NCBI GenBank assembly: GCA_026770615.1 | Contig: MU631531.1 | Coordinates: 14,955-25,324 of the forward strand | Source of the DNA: Pavlovales sp. CCMP2436 | Taxonomy: Eukaryota; Haptophyta; Pavlovophyceae; Pavlovales | DNA length: 10,370 nucleotides | Direction of reading: 5' to 3' | In this document: piece by piece, positions 1-7,622 of the stretch | How positions within the stretch are numbered: the first letter of the stretch is position 1 | Layout of the letters: every line of letters starts with the position of its first letter | The notes under the pieces: model-generated | The model's database searches: none | Told to the model about the DNA's origin: nothing | What the model saw: only the letters and a program-made list of their open reading frames with translations | Position numbers and translations under genes: made by a program

Positions 1-313
1 AGGGGGGGGGGTTGGACGTACGCGAGAGCGGATGTCATGTCCGTATGCCTTCGGGCTGCAAGTCGGGGGACGTAAAAAGAACTATTATGAAGAAGAAGAA
101 AAAAGGCTTGGATCGCGGCGATGAGGATGTTAGTTGACGCGCCTGTGCCGCCGTCACCATCGTTATCATCAATCTGATTAGTTATAGGGGGTGGGGGGTT
201 GGATGTGGGGGAGGGGGGGGGCTATAAAATTCTAGTCATATTAACCATCACTATTATAGCTCTAAATGAAAATCACTCTGATATTAACAATCACTATTAT
301 AGCTATAAAATAC
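1..313 (-). other. Intron 4 of the ADCK-type gene (partial), C-rich and repeat-bearing
   Basis: No coding exon was found between the exon 4 donor at 313 and the left edge on either strand. Read on the minus strand the stretch has two long C-rich pyrimidine tracts, at about 222-187 and 11-2. The second ends at the window edge, so the next acceptor may sit just outside. A 24-bp direct repeat (238-261 and 281-304, one mismatch) lies inside. Confidence 0.55.
238..304. repeat. Direct repeat of 24 bp, two copies, inside an intron
   Basis: Copies at 238-261 and 281-304 differ at one base (ccatcac versus caatcac). The flanking motif gctataaaat occurs at 221-230 and again at 302-311, so the true unit is probably about 40 bp, repeated imperfectly. 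It lies just downstream of the exon 4 donor on the minus strand. Confidence 0.7.
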
Positions 314-2095
314 CTCGTCGACGAGCCACTGGAAGCCAAACGAAGGTTCCACCACACGCACCACTCGCACAAGCACCTAAAGTAGCGGAATCTAGTATAT
401 ATTAGACTCGCGCGGTGGCGCCCAAGCCAGCGCAGCCGACTAAGGCACGCAGCAGGTAGTGGGCGACGCAGCGCTCAGACCAGCACAATATTCAGAACAG
501 TCAGACGCCAGCTTGAATCCCTATCATAAACATATTAGACTCGCATTTCTTTTGATGTGGCTTTATTAAGTTGCCATGGCCCCTTAGCCTTGGGAGAGAA
601 TTTGAGAATTAAATGATATGCAACTACCTATGTGTGTGCTCGATGAGAACCTACCGTAGTAGAACAATACCGGCAAGCAGGGGGGGGGGGGAATTTCAGA
701 TGACGACGAGGGGATAATGACGCTATCCGTGTGCTCGGGAATGATCCTAGGCCAACAGTGTGTTGTTGCTGCACCATTGGGAGAGTAGGAGACCGTTTAC
801 AGGGCCGGACATTTTTATATGCTTATATATGCTTATATTTACACACCTCAAGTAGCGCAATCTCCGTCCGCGCCATGTTTCTTAACGCCGGATGCTGCAC
901 CTTCACCGCCAGCGCACACCCGTCGACGAGCGAGCGCGCGCGGTGCACCTGCGGGCGGAAAGGGGGGTAGTGGGGGGGGGGAAGTGCTGAGCTGCTGAGA
1001 CTTTGAAAAATATAAAAGATAGAGCTCGTTGAGCCCGACCAATAAACACTTCAGAATTCGGCATCGCCCTTCAGGAATGCTCTCAACCCGGTTGAATGGT
1101 TTGAGAGCTGTCAGGGGGTGACCTGAGCCATAGCCAGCTCACCATCCGGTTGAGGTGCAAGTCACACGCACGTCGTCTTCGGGAGACTGGCGGGCTGGGT
1201 CCGCGGGCCGTTTGGGCGCGGGGTTGCGCCGTACCTGTGCAAGCGAGGCGGACGCGATCGGCTCTTGCTCAAAGTCCGCAAAAAGTGACTCGACCGAAGC
1301 ACCGAGCTCCATTTCGAGCACCTCGCGAACCAACGGCCAGGCCGTGCGAGGCGCGCAGTCGAAGAGCGGCCGAAGCGCCTTCAGGTATGGCTCTGGTACC
1401 AGATAGTCCAGCAGCGCCACATGCTGTCCCAGCTTGATGTAGACGCCGCCATTCGCCTCGCAGAGCGCATGCAGCCGCTCGCCGCCGCGCGTGTGCGCTG
1501 CCGTGATTGCCTCGCGCGCAGCGAGCGGCGAGGCGCCCTTGTTGGCCGCGGCGACAGCGCGGTAGTCGAGTACGAGGGCACCTCGTGGTCGATGTGTGAA
1601 GGAGGCGAGGGGGGCGGCGCGGGTCAATCACCCATCTGTGACGGGTTAATCTACGATCAGTGAATTTTGAGGGGCACTGCAATGCACCGGCGACAGCGCG
1701 GTAGTCGAGTGCGAGGGTACCTATTCAGCGGTGGAGACGGTATCTGTGTGCTCTGACAAGGTCCCTTGATCCGAGTGTTGTCTCAACGCTTGGGTCTGGT
1801 GGAGACCTGTCAGGGGACGGGCGTATTTCTAGATATTTACACACGCACCGGCCACGACGGCGCATCGGCCAATCCGCGTGTATGCCTCAAACATAGGTCG
1901 GTCGGCTGCATAGAGCGCAGCGGCAGCCACCGTTGGGGTGACCACCGTAGCAACCGCCGCACCACGGAGCGCGCGGCCGAGCATTCGAGGCTTGACACGC
2001 GCGACGCGATGCACTGTCAGCTTCTCCAGCGTTCTATATGCTTTAAAATTTTGGCGTGTCCACCGCAGCACACTTGTCGCTGTCCTGAAATCCAT
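314..2095 (-). CDS. ABC1/ADCK (UbiB-like) atypical kinase, ADCK1/ADCK5-type, 5' four exons, runs off left edge
   Basis: No single reading frame covers this gene. It assembles from four exons read on the minus strand: 2095-1849, 1581-1235, 948-847 and 376-314, with GT-AG introns of 267, 286 and 470 bp. Exon lengths 247, 347, 102 and 63 join in phases 1, 0 and 0 to give 253 uninterrupted residues. The N-terminus is Arg-rich with few acids, followed by an Ala/Val-rich hydrophobic stretch near residues 45-62. This suggests a mitochondrial or plastid presequence plus membrane segment (inference). Exon 2 holds the family's KxGQ motif (GGVYIKLGQ) and the Ala-rich loop SASLAQ, completed across the junction to AQVHRA. 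Exon 3 holds the ATP-site lysine in LAVKVQHP. Exon 4 ends EPSFGFQWLVDE, as in ADCK1-like proteins. The remaining catalytic core (ELDF, HxDPHPGN and DFG regions) must lie left of position 1; exon 4 ends at a GT donor (GAG|gtattt). ABC1 kinases generally act in mitochondrial or plastid lipid and ubiquinone metabolism. The ATG at 2095 is the natural start, but the N-terminus is the least certain part. Confidence 0.82.
1551..1722. repeat. 33-bp copy of the start of exon 2 inside the preceding intron
   Basis: Positions 1551-1583 (last two bases of the intron plus the first codons of ADCK exon 2) recur at 1690-1722, 139 bp upstream in the gene, with 2 mismatches in 33. On the minus strand the intronic copy is preceded by AG and followed by G|GTGCAT. 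It could therefore act as a 33-nt cassette exon that keeps frame. It may equally be only a relic of duplication. Confidence 0.75.
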
Positions 2096-2290
2096 CCAAA
2101 CCAGCGGGTCACGTGATTGGGGGCAATATGTGGTACTTGCTGGAGTTCAACCATGCTGCAGTCGCACTGTCCCACGGCACGCAGCACAGCAGCCAGCTCA
2201 AGGCGGACCGATCCGGTAGAGTCTGGCAGCCAAAAGTGGGAGTTTGGAGACACGATGGCGGCTCCGAACGCATGCTTGTTTGCCTGACAG
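2096..2290. promoter_or_regulatory. Divergent intergenic promoter region between kinase and sulfotransferase genes
   Basis: Only 195 bp separate the ATG of the minus-strand kinase (2095) from the ATG of the plus-strand sulfotransferase (2291), so both promoters must lie here or overlap the genes. A palindromic CACGTG (2110-2115) directly abuts an inverted CCAAT motif (attgg, 2116-2120). Both are common eukaryotic promoter elements, but a chance match cannot be excluded. No clear TATA box was seen. Confidence 0.4.
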
Positions 2291-3961
2291 ATGGGGCCTC
2301 TGAACAACCACAAGCAGCCGCTGAGCCTGCGGCTGCTGGCGCTGGCACTCCTCAGTGCGCCAATCGCCCCCCGCACGCGCGCCGGCGCGCCGCCCGGCGA
2401 GGCGGCGGGTGCGCGGGATCCGGCCGAGAATCCGGCCGAGAACCCGGCCGAGAACCCGGTCCCGCGTCCCCTGGTCCCGCGCGGGAAGTGCGCCTCTGTC
2501 GACCACTACCGTGCGGACCTCGCGTCCGCGCGCAACGCCGCCGTGGCGACCGCGCGCGCCGGTTACTGCGCCGGCGAGATGGCGCACCGCGCGGCCGACA
2601 GCTGGAACGCAACGACGCGCGGGTGCGCCGGCCTCGCCGCGCCCCAGCACGACCTGCCCATCATAATCGGTGGGCTCCCGGGCAGCTCCACCCGCGGCTT
2701 TGCGCAGCTGCTCAAGTCTGCTGGCGTCTACATGGGCGCCCTGGTCACGGACAGGCCGCGCGGCCTGCGCACGCCGTGCCCACGCACCGCCCGCGCTGTG
2801 CTGCTCGCGAACCGCAGCTTCAACCCCGAGCTCGATTTCGTCCTCGGCCGCGAGCCTGACATGTCGCGTAAGCTCCTGGGAGGCGTTTATTTATTTTTCT
2901 GACCTCCGCCGGGAAAGCAGCGGCTCGCCCCGCACTGGGCGATTGACCCCGCGTAGGTGTCACCGAAACAAATACCCCCTCCCAGGAAAGCTGCTGCTCA
3001 CATTTTCGGGGCGCATCGATTACGAGCTCTCCGCGCTGGACGATAGCCGGCTGCAGCTCGATGTGGCCCGCGTCAGCTGCCTCGCGTACGACCACCTCTT
3101 GGAGACGATGCACCGCTGCGTGGCGGAGGCGATGGAGCAGCACACCCGCCTGCCCACGTGCGAGCGCGCGAAGCAAGTGGCGCCGCTCGCGCACGGCTGG
3201 AAGCACTCGGCGTCCATGTTCATGCTCCCGGTTTACGTAGCCATGTTTGGCGACCGCTTCCTGTTCGTACACATCGTTAGGGATGGGCGTGACCTGGTTC
3301 TATCGATCAACCGCGCAACTGCGAAACGCTACCGCCATTTTTGCGGCTCGAGCGCGCGGCCGCAGCTCGCCGGCGGCTGCCGGCGGGCGAACGACACCCT
3401 ACTACAAAGAAAAAGCAGTCGCGGGGCGCTGCTGGATCAAGGGGCGCTGCTGGGCAACCCAAAAATCACCCTCCAGGTCTGGGCTATACCTAAAAGCGAA
3501 ATCAGTTATTGTTAATTAGTAGTTATAGCCCCCGCTAATAACTAATACCACCCCGATAATAACTACAGGTTTGGGCCGCAGCCAATCTGGGCGTGACCCG
3601 CCTCGGCCGGCGACTGCTCGGCGAGCGCTACACGCTCGTGCGCGCGGAGGACTTTATCGTGGCCGACGAGGCCGTTCGCACCGCCGCCGCCACGCGCTTG
3701 CTCGTGCAGCTCCGGCTGAGGCCCGAGGTGCCCCTCGCGCCGCTTCTCGAGGTGTTTCGAAAACGCATTGGCGTCGCGAACATCCGCGCCTCCGCGATCG
3801 GCCGCAACTCGAGCTTCGTGTACAGCGGCAAGTGGCGAACGTCGATTGCGCCCAAGTGCATGCACGAGATGCTCGCGCTGCCTCTTGTCTGCGAGGCCAT
3901 GCACGAGTATGCATATATGCCACTCTACGAGTGCGGGGCGCTCGCAGCGCTGTCTGATTGA
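2291..3961 (+). CDS. Secretory-pathway sulfotransferase-family protein, three exons
   Basis: Exons 2291-2867, 2986-3476 and 3569-3961 join in phases 1 and 0 across GT-AG introns of 118 and 92 bp into a 486-residue protein ending at TGA. The ATG follows an in-frame TGA (2285-2287). Residues about 9-30 form a hydrophobic Leu/Ala segment after a Lys/His-containing start: a signal peptide or type II Golgi anchor. A low-complexity stem with PAEN repeats follows (43-57). The PAPS 5'-phosphosulfate loop is seen at about 122-136 (LPIIIGGLPGSSTRGF). The 3'-phosphate-binding motif is at about 284-300 (FLFVHIVRDGRDLVLS). A late block (LGERYTLVRAEDF) and SGKW near the C-terminus also fit the family. Such enzymes move sulfate from PAPS to carbohydrate or protein hydroxyls, usually in the Golgi lumen. 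The acceptor cannot be told from sequence. Residues 311-350 are a poorly conserved Ser/Arg-rich insert with a six-residue duplication; a further small intron there is possible. Confidence 0.84.
2420..2455 (+). repeat. Three 12-bp tandem repeats encoding PAEN
   Basis: Three consecutive units (ccggccgagaat, then ccggccgagaac twice) encode Pro-Ala-Glu-Asn repeats in the stem region after the signal or anchor segment of the sulfotransferase. The unit length is a multiple of three, so copy-number change would keep the frame. Confidence 0.9.
3423..3458 (+). repeat. Two 18-bp tandem repeats in sulfotransferase exon 2
   Basis: The unit ggggcgctgctggatcaa at 3423-3440 is followed by ggggcgctgctgggcaac at 3441-3458. 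It encodes GALLDQ-GALLGN in frame. The duplication lies in the weakly conserved insert after the RDGRD motif and looks recent. Confidence 0.85.
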
Positions 3962-4064
3962 GACCCGAGCTATTCATTAAAGCTGGGTCTATAGCCAATT
4001 TTATTTATGTATAGCTAATTACGAATAAATATCAGCGATGGCGAAGGGGAGCTCAAGCGTAAAA

Positions 4065-4220
4065 GAATAAAATGCAGTTACTGAGCAATAACTTATTGCA
4101 AAAATAATATGAAAATTAATTAAAACTTATTCCCGGGTCTCTTTATCGGACGTGCAGCGGGAATTTAACTGCTCAATGAATAAAATGCAGTTTTTGAGCA
4201 AATTATTTCGAATAATAATA
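4065..4220. repeat. Degenerate direct repeat of about 44 bp, two copies
   Basis: Copies at 4065-4109 and 4178-4220 share an identical first 15 bases (gaataaaatgcagtt), then tgagcaa, then a diverged A/T stretch ending in aataata. The spacing is 113 bp. It lies in the convergent spacer and could be part of a decayed repeat element. Confidence 0.65.
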
Positions 4221-4437
4221 AAGACTACATAAAATAAAGCAGTTCAGAGAGGTGCCCCAGCATCCTATCACACGGCCACATCGATCACTACTGTATATTA
4301 ATGAAGGGAGGTTCTGGATGGCGGTGTTTTAAGCTCAAGTCAAGCTGATCTTAGCGCTCCAACGCAGGCTCCTACGCGCTACGCCGAAGTGGGGAGCTAG
4401 ACTTTATAATATTTCTCGCGCGGCACGTCGAGCACTG

Positions 4438-4470
4438 CGCATATACAATACTGTATACGCGAGTTTTTTT
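4438..4470 (+). other. Hairpin followed by seven T
   Basis: Arms cgcatataca (4438-4447) and tgtatacgcg (4452-4461) pair over 10 positions with one A-C mismatch around the loop atac. A two-base spacer and seven T (4464-4470) follow. The shape resembles an intrinsic terminator, but in a nuclear genome it could be an RNA 3'-end structure or chance. Confidence 0.5.
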
Positions 4471-4653
4471 CCTAGATTTGACATCTAACACCGGGCAGTC
4501 ATAGGTGTTGTGTGGATAGCTATGACAGGTTCAAGGTTGCTGTGCTGTTCAACTCGGTGGTATACTCGGTACTAAGAGCGAAACGCCTACAGCGGAGCAG
4601 CAGAGTGCAACAAACCTAGGGCGAGATCAGGGCGCGCCACCCTTAGATGATCG

Positions 4654-6549
4654 TTACGCGGACAGGCACTGTAGCGGCGCTGCCGAGCACGCGGGGATGC
4701 TCTCGGTCGCCTCCGCGCGGAACTGGCCGCTCGAGCCGAAGGTTTTCGACTCGCCGCTGTTCATGAGCCATGCGTGGTGGATGCTCTTGGCGATGCCGGC
4801 GTCGCGGAACGTAATCTGGATGCCGCCACACCAGCCTAGGATTGGCTGCTTGATGTCGAACGCCGAGCAGCCGTGGTAGCCGACGAGCCACGTGCGGCCA
4901 CCGTCGGCGAGCTCCGCGGCCCAGACGGCGCCGGCAGGAACTGTCTTGCGCCGGTCGATATCAGCGAGCTTGAGCACGACCATGCCGCCCGAGCCGCTGC
5001 TCGCGCAGTGCACCGAGGCGGGGTAGCCATTGGGCCAGCCAAACGCGGTCCTGTGCGGCGATTGTGTGTGGCGCGCGCGGTGGCGGGGCATGCGCGTGAG
5101 CCGCGGTGGTGTGGGAGACGCGCGCGGCGAGGTTCGCAGCGAATCGGCTGCGTGTGCTCACCGGTAGGCCATGTTGAGGCCGCTGATCCCGTAGCCGAAG
5201 GTTGCGCCCATGAGAGAACTGAAGTCTCCTTAGCCGCCGCCGTTCATCGACACCAGCGTGGCCGAGGCCGAGGTTGTGTCCGAGCTCGTGTGCGGGAAGT
5301 AGCACATTGTTCTCGCGGATGCCGCCATCGGGGCACATGTTGACGATTACGAACTTGCCCGGCTGGCTCCCCTGGCCGATCTGGCAGTGCTTGGGCACGA
5401 AAATAAGGATGTGGTCGTATATGTCGATGTTGATGCCCCGGTTCACGAGACCCTACGGTGGTAGCGCGCGCGGCAGGGAGGGGGGGAGGGGGAGGGGGGG
5501 GGTGAGTGATCAAGATCGGGCGCGAGCGGGTGCAGCGGTTGCGATCAAGATTAAAGGGCGCAGAGCGATCCGCACCGCCTTGATCGTGTCGAGTGCCTCG
5601 CCGAACTTGCAGAAGGTGTCGGGCCAGTTGGGCACGTTGTCGAGCCGCACCAGCTTCGAAGGGCGCTTCAGGAACTTGACCTTGTTCATCGTGACGTGCT
5701 TGATGTGGTCTCTGATGCTGTACTTGCACACGCCATCCTCGGTGCGGCGAGCGCGGTGCGTCGCGTACGGCGTGGCGCCGATGTCGTAGGAAACACCCTC
5801 GGGCTTGCCCCACATGAGCTTCCTCAACGCGCGGGGCGTGCAGGCGCCCGAGGGCCACGTCGCCGTCACGCCTCCCGAGGTGGTGGCCTGGCTGACGATC
5901 ACCAGGAGGATGGTCCTTTGCGTTGGGGAGAGGGCCGAGGACACGGTCTGCGCGCTGACAACGCCGCCCCCCTCGTCCTCGTTGTCGTCATTGTCGTCGC
6001 CGTCGTCGTCATCGTCGTCCCCCTCCTCGTACGTCTCGTCGTCCTCCTCGCCGTCCTCCGCGGTCTGGTCCTGCAGGCGACGACGAGTCCTCGAGTCCTC
6101 GAGGCCGACGAAGTCGGGGCAGTAGGCGTGCCGATCGCCGAACGAGCGCTTGGTGGCCGCGCTCAGCGCCGAGGAGTTGTGCACGCTGTGGCAAGTTGAG
6201 CGTCCTGAGGTTGACGATCTCGCCCGCGTCCGAGTTGCGCAGCGCGCTCAGCTGGTCGCCGAAGAGGACGGGGCAGTCCGTGTCGATGTCGTTATTGTCG
6301 TAGCCGATCGGGCAGCAGAGCCAGGTCTCATCCGAGCCGACGACGTCGTCGTCGATGGAGTACTCCTCGGCGCCGAGCTCGGAGGTGATCTTCTTAAGGC
6401 GGCACTCCTTGACGCGCGGCGTGGAGCGCCTGCACGAGGCCGATCGGCGCGGCGTTGAGACTGGATAGGCCGACAGGCGCGGCGGACGCGGAGGAGAGGA
6501 AGGCGGCGAACGAGGTGGCGGAGACAAAGCAGAGCGTCGAGCTGAGCAT
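4654..6549 (-). CDS. Gametolysin-like (peptidase M11) secreted zinc metalloprotease, multi-exon, frame-broken and probably a pseudogene
   Basis: Read on the minus strand from ATG 6549. The first codons give a signal peptide (MLSSTLCFVSATSFAAFLSS, then ASAAP). Next come an Asp/Cys-containing block (EEYSIDDD, WLCCPIGYDNND) at about 6415-6200 and, after a further frame change, an Asp/Glu-rich linker (about 6070-5960). The pre-catalytic domain follows, to 5576. A 123-bp GT-AG intron leads to exon 5452, which carries the zinc motif HELGHNLGLGH at 5290-5258 and then the Met-turn SSLMG at 5220-5206. A 111-bp intron (5161-5051) with strong donor gtgagc leads to the last exon, 5050-4654, ending TAA. 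M11 proteases (Chlamydomonas gametolysin is the type) degrade extracellular matrix or wall glycoproteins. Three +1 frame changes are needed: about 6470-6410, about 6230-6180 and 5257-5233. The first two could hide 67-nt GT-AG introns. The third, which also crosses TAA at 5232-5230, allows only 25-28-nt GT-AG solutions, so it is best read as a lesion. Family assignment is firm; functionality is doubtful. Confidence 0.76.
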
Positions 6550-6567
6550 GGTGGAGAGGTCAGGCTG

Positions 6568-6608
6568 CTTGAGGACGGGCGACTTGAGGACGGGCTCCTT
6601 GAGAACGG
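6568..6608. repeat. Three 15-bp tandem repeats just upstream of the metalloprotease start
   Basis: cttgaggacgggc occurs at 6568-6580 and 6583-6595, and a diverged copy cttgagaacgg at 6598-6608, at a regular 15-bp spacing. It would lie in the 5' leader of the minus-strand metalloprotease, ending about 20 bp before its ATG. Confidence 0.75.
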
Positions 6609-6656
6609 TTGGGCTGTGGCCTTGGTTCGCAAGTTCCTGGTGTTCTTAAAAATTTA

Positions 6657-6866
6657 CATAGAGATTTCTCTATTATTCTTGGCCCTTGGAACTTGTCTTG
6701 GAACTTGCCTTGGACTACAGTACATATGATTCTTCTATTTTAACCCTTTTAACAGACCTGAACTTGTCTTGGACGCCAAATTCATAGGGAACTTGCCTGT
6801 AGTTGCAAAAGTTTACATGAATTCTTTATTTTTAGACCAAACATTTGCCTTAGAACTTGCCTTCCG
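6657..6866. repeat. Degenerate tandem repeat array, about three units
   Basis: Three units begin at tacata or tacatg (6657, 6721 and about 6814). Each runs through a T-rich stretch (for example ttctctattattctt, ttcttctatttt, ttctttatttttag) into aacttgtcttgga or aacttgccttgga. The aacttgYct core occurs five times (near 6690, 6701, 6760, 6790 and 6855). Unit length is about 60-95 bp, much diverged. It lies upstream of the metalloprotease leader and matches no element I recognise. Confidence 0.65.
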
Positions 6867-6887
6867 AGTGTGTCGGAAGGTTTTTTT
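6860..6887 (+). other. Perfect 8-bp hairpin followed by seven T
   Basis: Arms ccttccga (6860-6867) and tcggaagg (6873-6880) pair perfectly around loop gtgtg, with seven T directly after (6881-6887). It resembles a bacterial intrinsic terminator, but the surroundings are eukaryotic. It sits at the end of the repeat array and may be part of that element. Confidence 0.6.
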
Positions 6888-6921
6888 GGACTGGTAGTTG
6901 AGCGCCGGCTAGTGTGCTTAC

Positions 6922-7065
6922 CTGGGCCGTCGTCGTCGTAATTTCGTTCGCAGGCCCCTGTCGTCGGAGAGCAGGTGCGCTGCGCATGCCCCGCCAACGG
7001 AAGCAAATCGGCAGCCTGGAATAACGCGATGTGAAACTCGCATACATTTTCGACGGCTCGGTCAT
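6922..7065 (-). CDS. Possible first coding exon, unrecognised
   Basis: On the minus strand an open frame from ATG 7065 runs 48 codons to a textbook donor, CAG|GTAAGC, at 6922/6921 (phase 0). The peptide is Arg-rich with little acid (RYSRLPICFRWRGMRSAPAL) and could be an organelle presequence, but matches nothing I know. No acceptor or second exon was identified. It may be a 5' exon or UTR exon of the metalloprotease gene, or a chance ORF beside a donor-like sequence. Confidence 0.25.
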
Positions 7066-7622
7066 CTCTCTGGCGCGGTAGCAGTAATTTGCGTTTGTAG
7101 CGGTAGTTATTAATATACAAGCCTTATAATTTGGCCGTCTGGCTCGAGAGGTAGTCTAAGCCAAACTTATAAATCTGCCGGGCCCATGACGAAGTTCGCG
7201 GGTAATAAGAACAGCGCTTTTGAGACTGAGGCTCAGATTCTTAGCAAATTACATACAAACCATGCTTAAATTTTGCTTAAATTACTCTTGAAGACACAAA
7301 ATGAGGCTCAGTTTCTTAACGTTACGGCTTCTTATTGCGCGCGTCAGCCTGTATATTACTGGTAGGAATTCAAGCACCCCCTTAATTCAAGTAGGCGTCT
7401 GGCTGTCCTGTGGGAAATTCGAAGTCGAACCACGACACCTACCTGATATGTAACCTCAATCGCAGCCGGCTGTCGATATAGAAAATGAGTTGCTTTTGAG
7501 CTTGGAATGCGCGGCATCTTTTCATTTTAAAATTATTTTATGGCTTATAAAAAACAAATTTATCCGGGCTCTGCAGACGCTGCTACCGGCTTCGTCTTCA
7601 TGCGCCGCGGAGCATCTACCAG
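7066..7622. other. Non-coding, repeat-bearing region
   Basis: No convincing gene was seen. There is a 19-bp direct repeat (tgaggctcagattcttagc at 7227-7245 and tgaggctcagtttcttaac at 7302-7320, 2 mismatches), bracketed by an inverted pair (7198-7211 and 7329-7342, 12 of 14 complementary). The layout resembles a small element of about 145 bp with inverted ends, but there is no clear target duplication. Confidence 0.45.

Larger units (their letters stand above)
3962..4653. other. AT-rich convergent spacer, no gene seen
   Basis: This 692-bp stretch separates the 3' ends of the plus-strand sulfotransferase and the minus-strand metalloprotease. It is AT-rich with stops in all frames. It contains the repeat pair at 4065-4220 and a hairpin followed by a T-run at 4438-4470. 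Both 3' UTRs and polyadenylation sites should be here, but no signal can be assigned with confidence. Confidence 0.6.

Noticed and set aside
199..405. Short plus-strand open frame near the left edge
   Set aside because: It overlaps exon 4 and introns of the minus-strand kinase gene and consists largely of repeat sequence.
2113..2859. Long plus-strand open frame of 248 codons overlapping the sulfotransferase
   Set aside because: It is out of frame with the signal peptide and PAPS-binding loop. The product is Arg/Pro/Ala-rich low complexity, typical of a shadow frame in GC-rich coding sequence.
5233..5257. A 25-nt GT-AG intron in the metalloprotease
   Set aside because: It would restore frame and remove the TAA, but it is far shorter than the other introns here (92-470 bp) and lacks a pyrimidine tract. 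A lesion or sequence error is simpler.
5274..5789. Plus-strand open frame of 171 codons
   Set aside because: It is antisense to the metalloprotease exons and the 5453-5575 intron, with no recognisable domain.
7381..7450. Possible tRNA-like B-box (ggttcgac on the minus strand)
   Set aside because: No acceptor stem, D-arm or anticodon arm could be folded around it.
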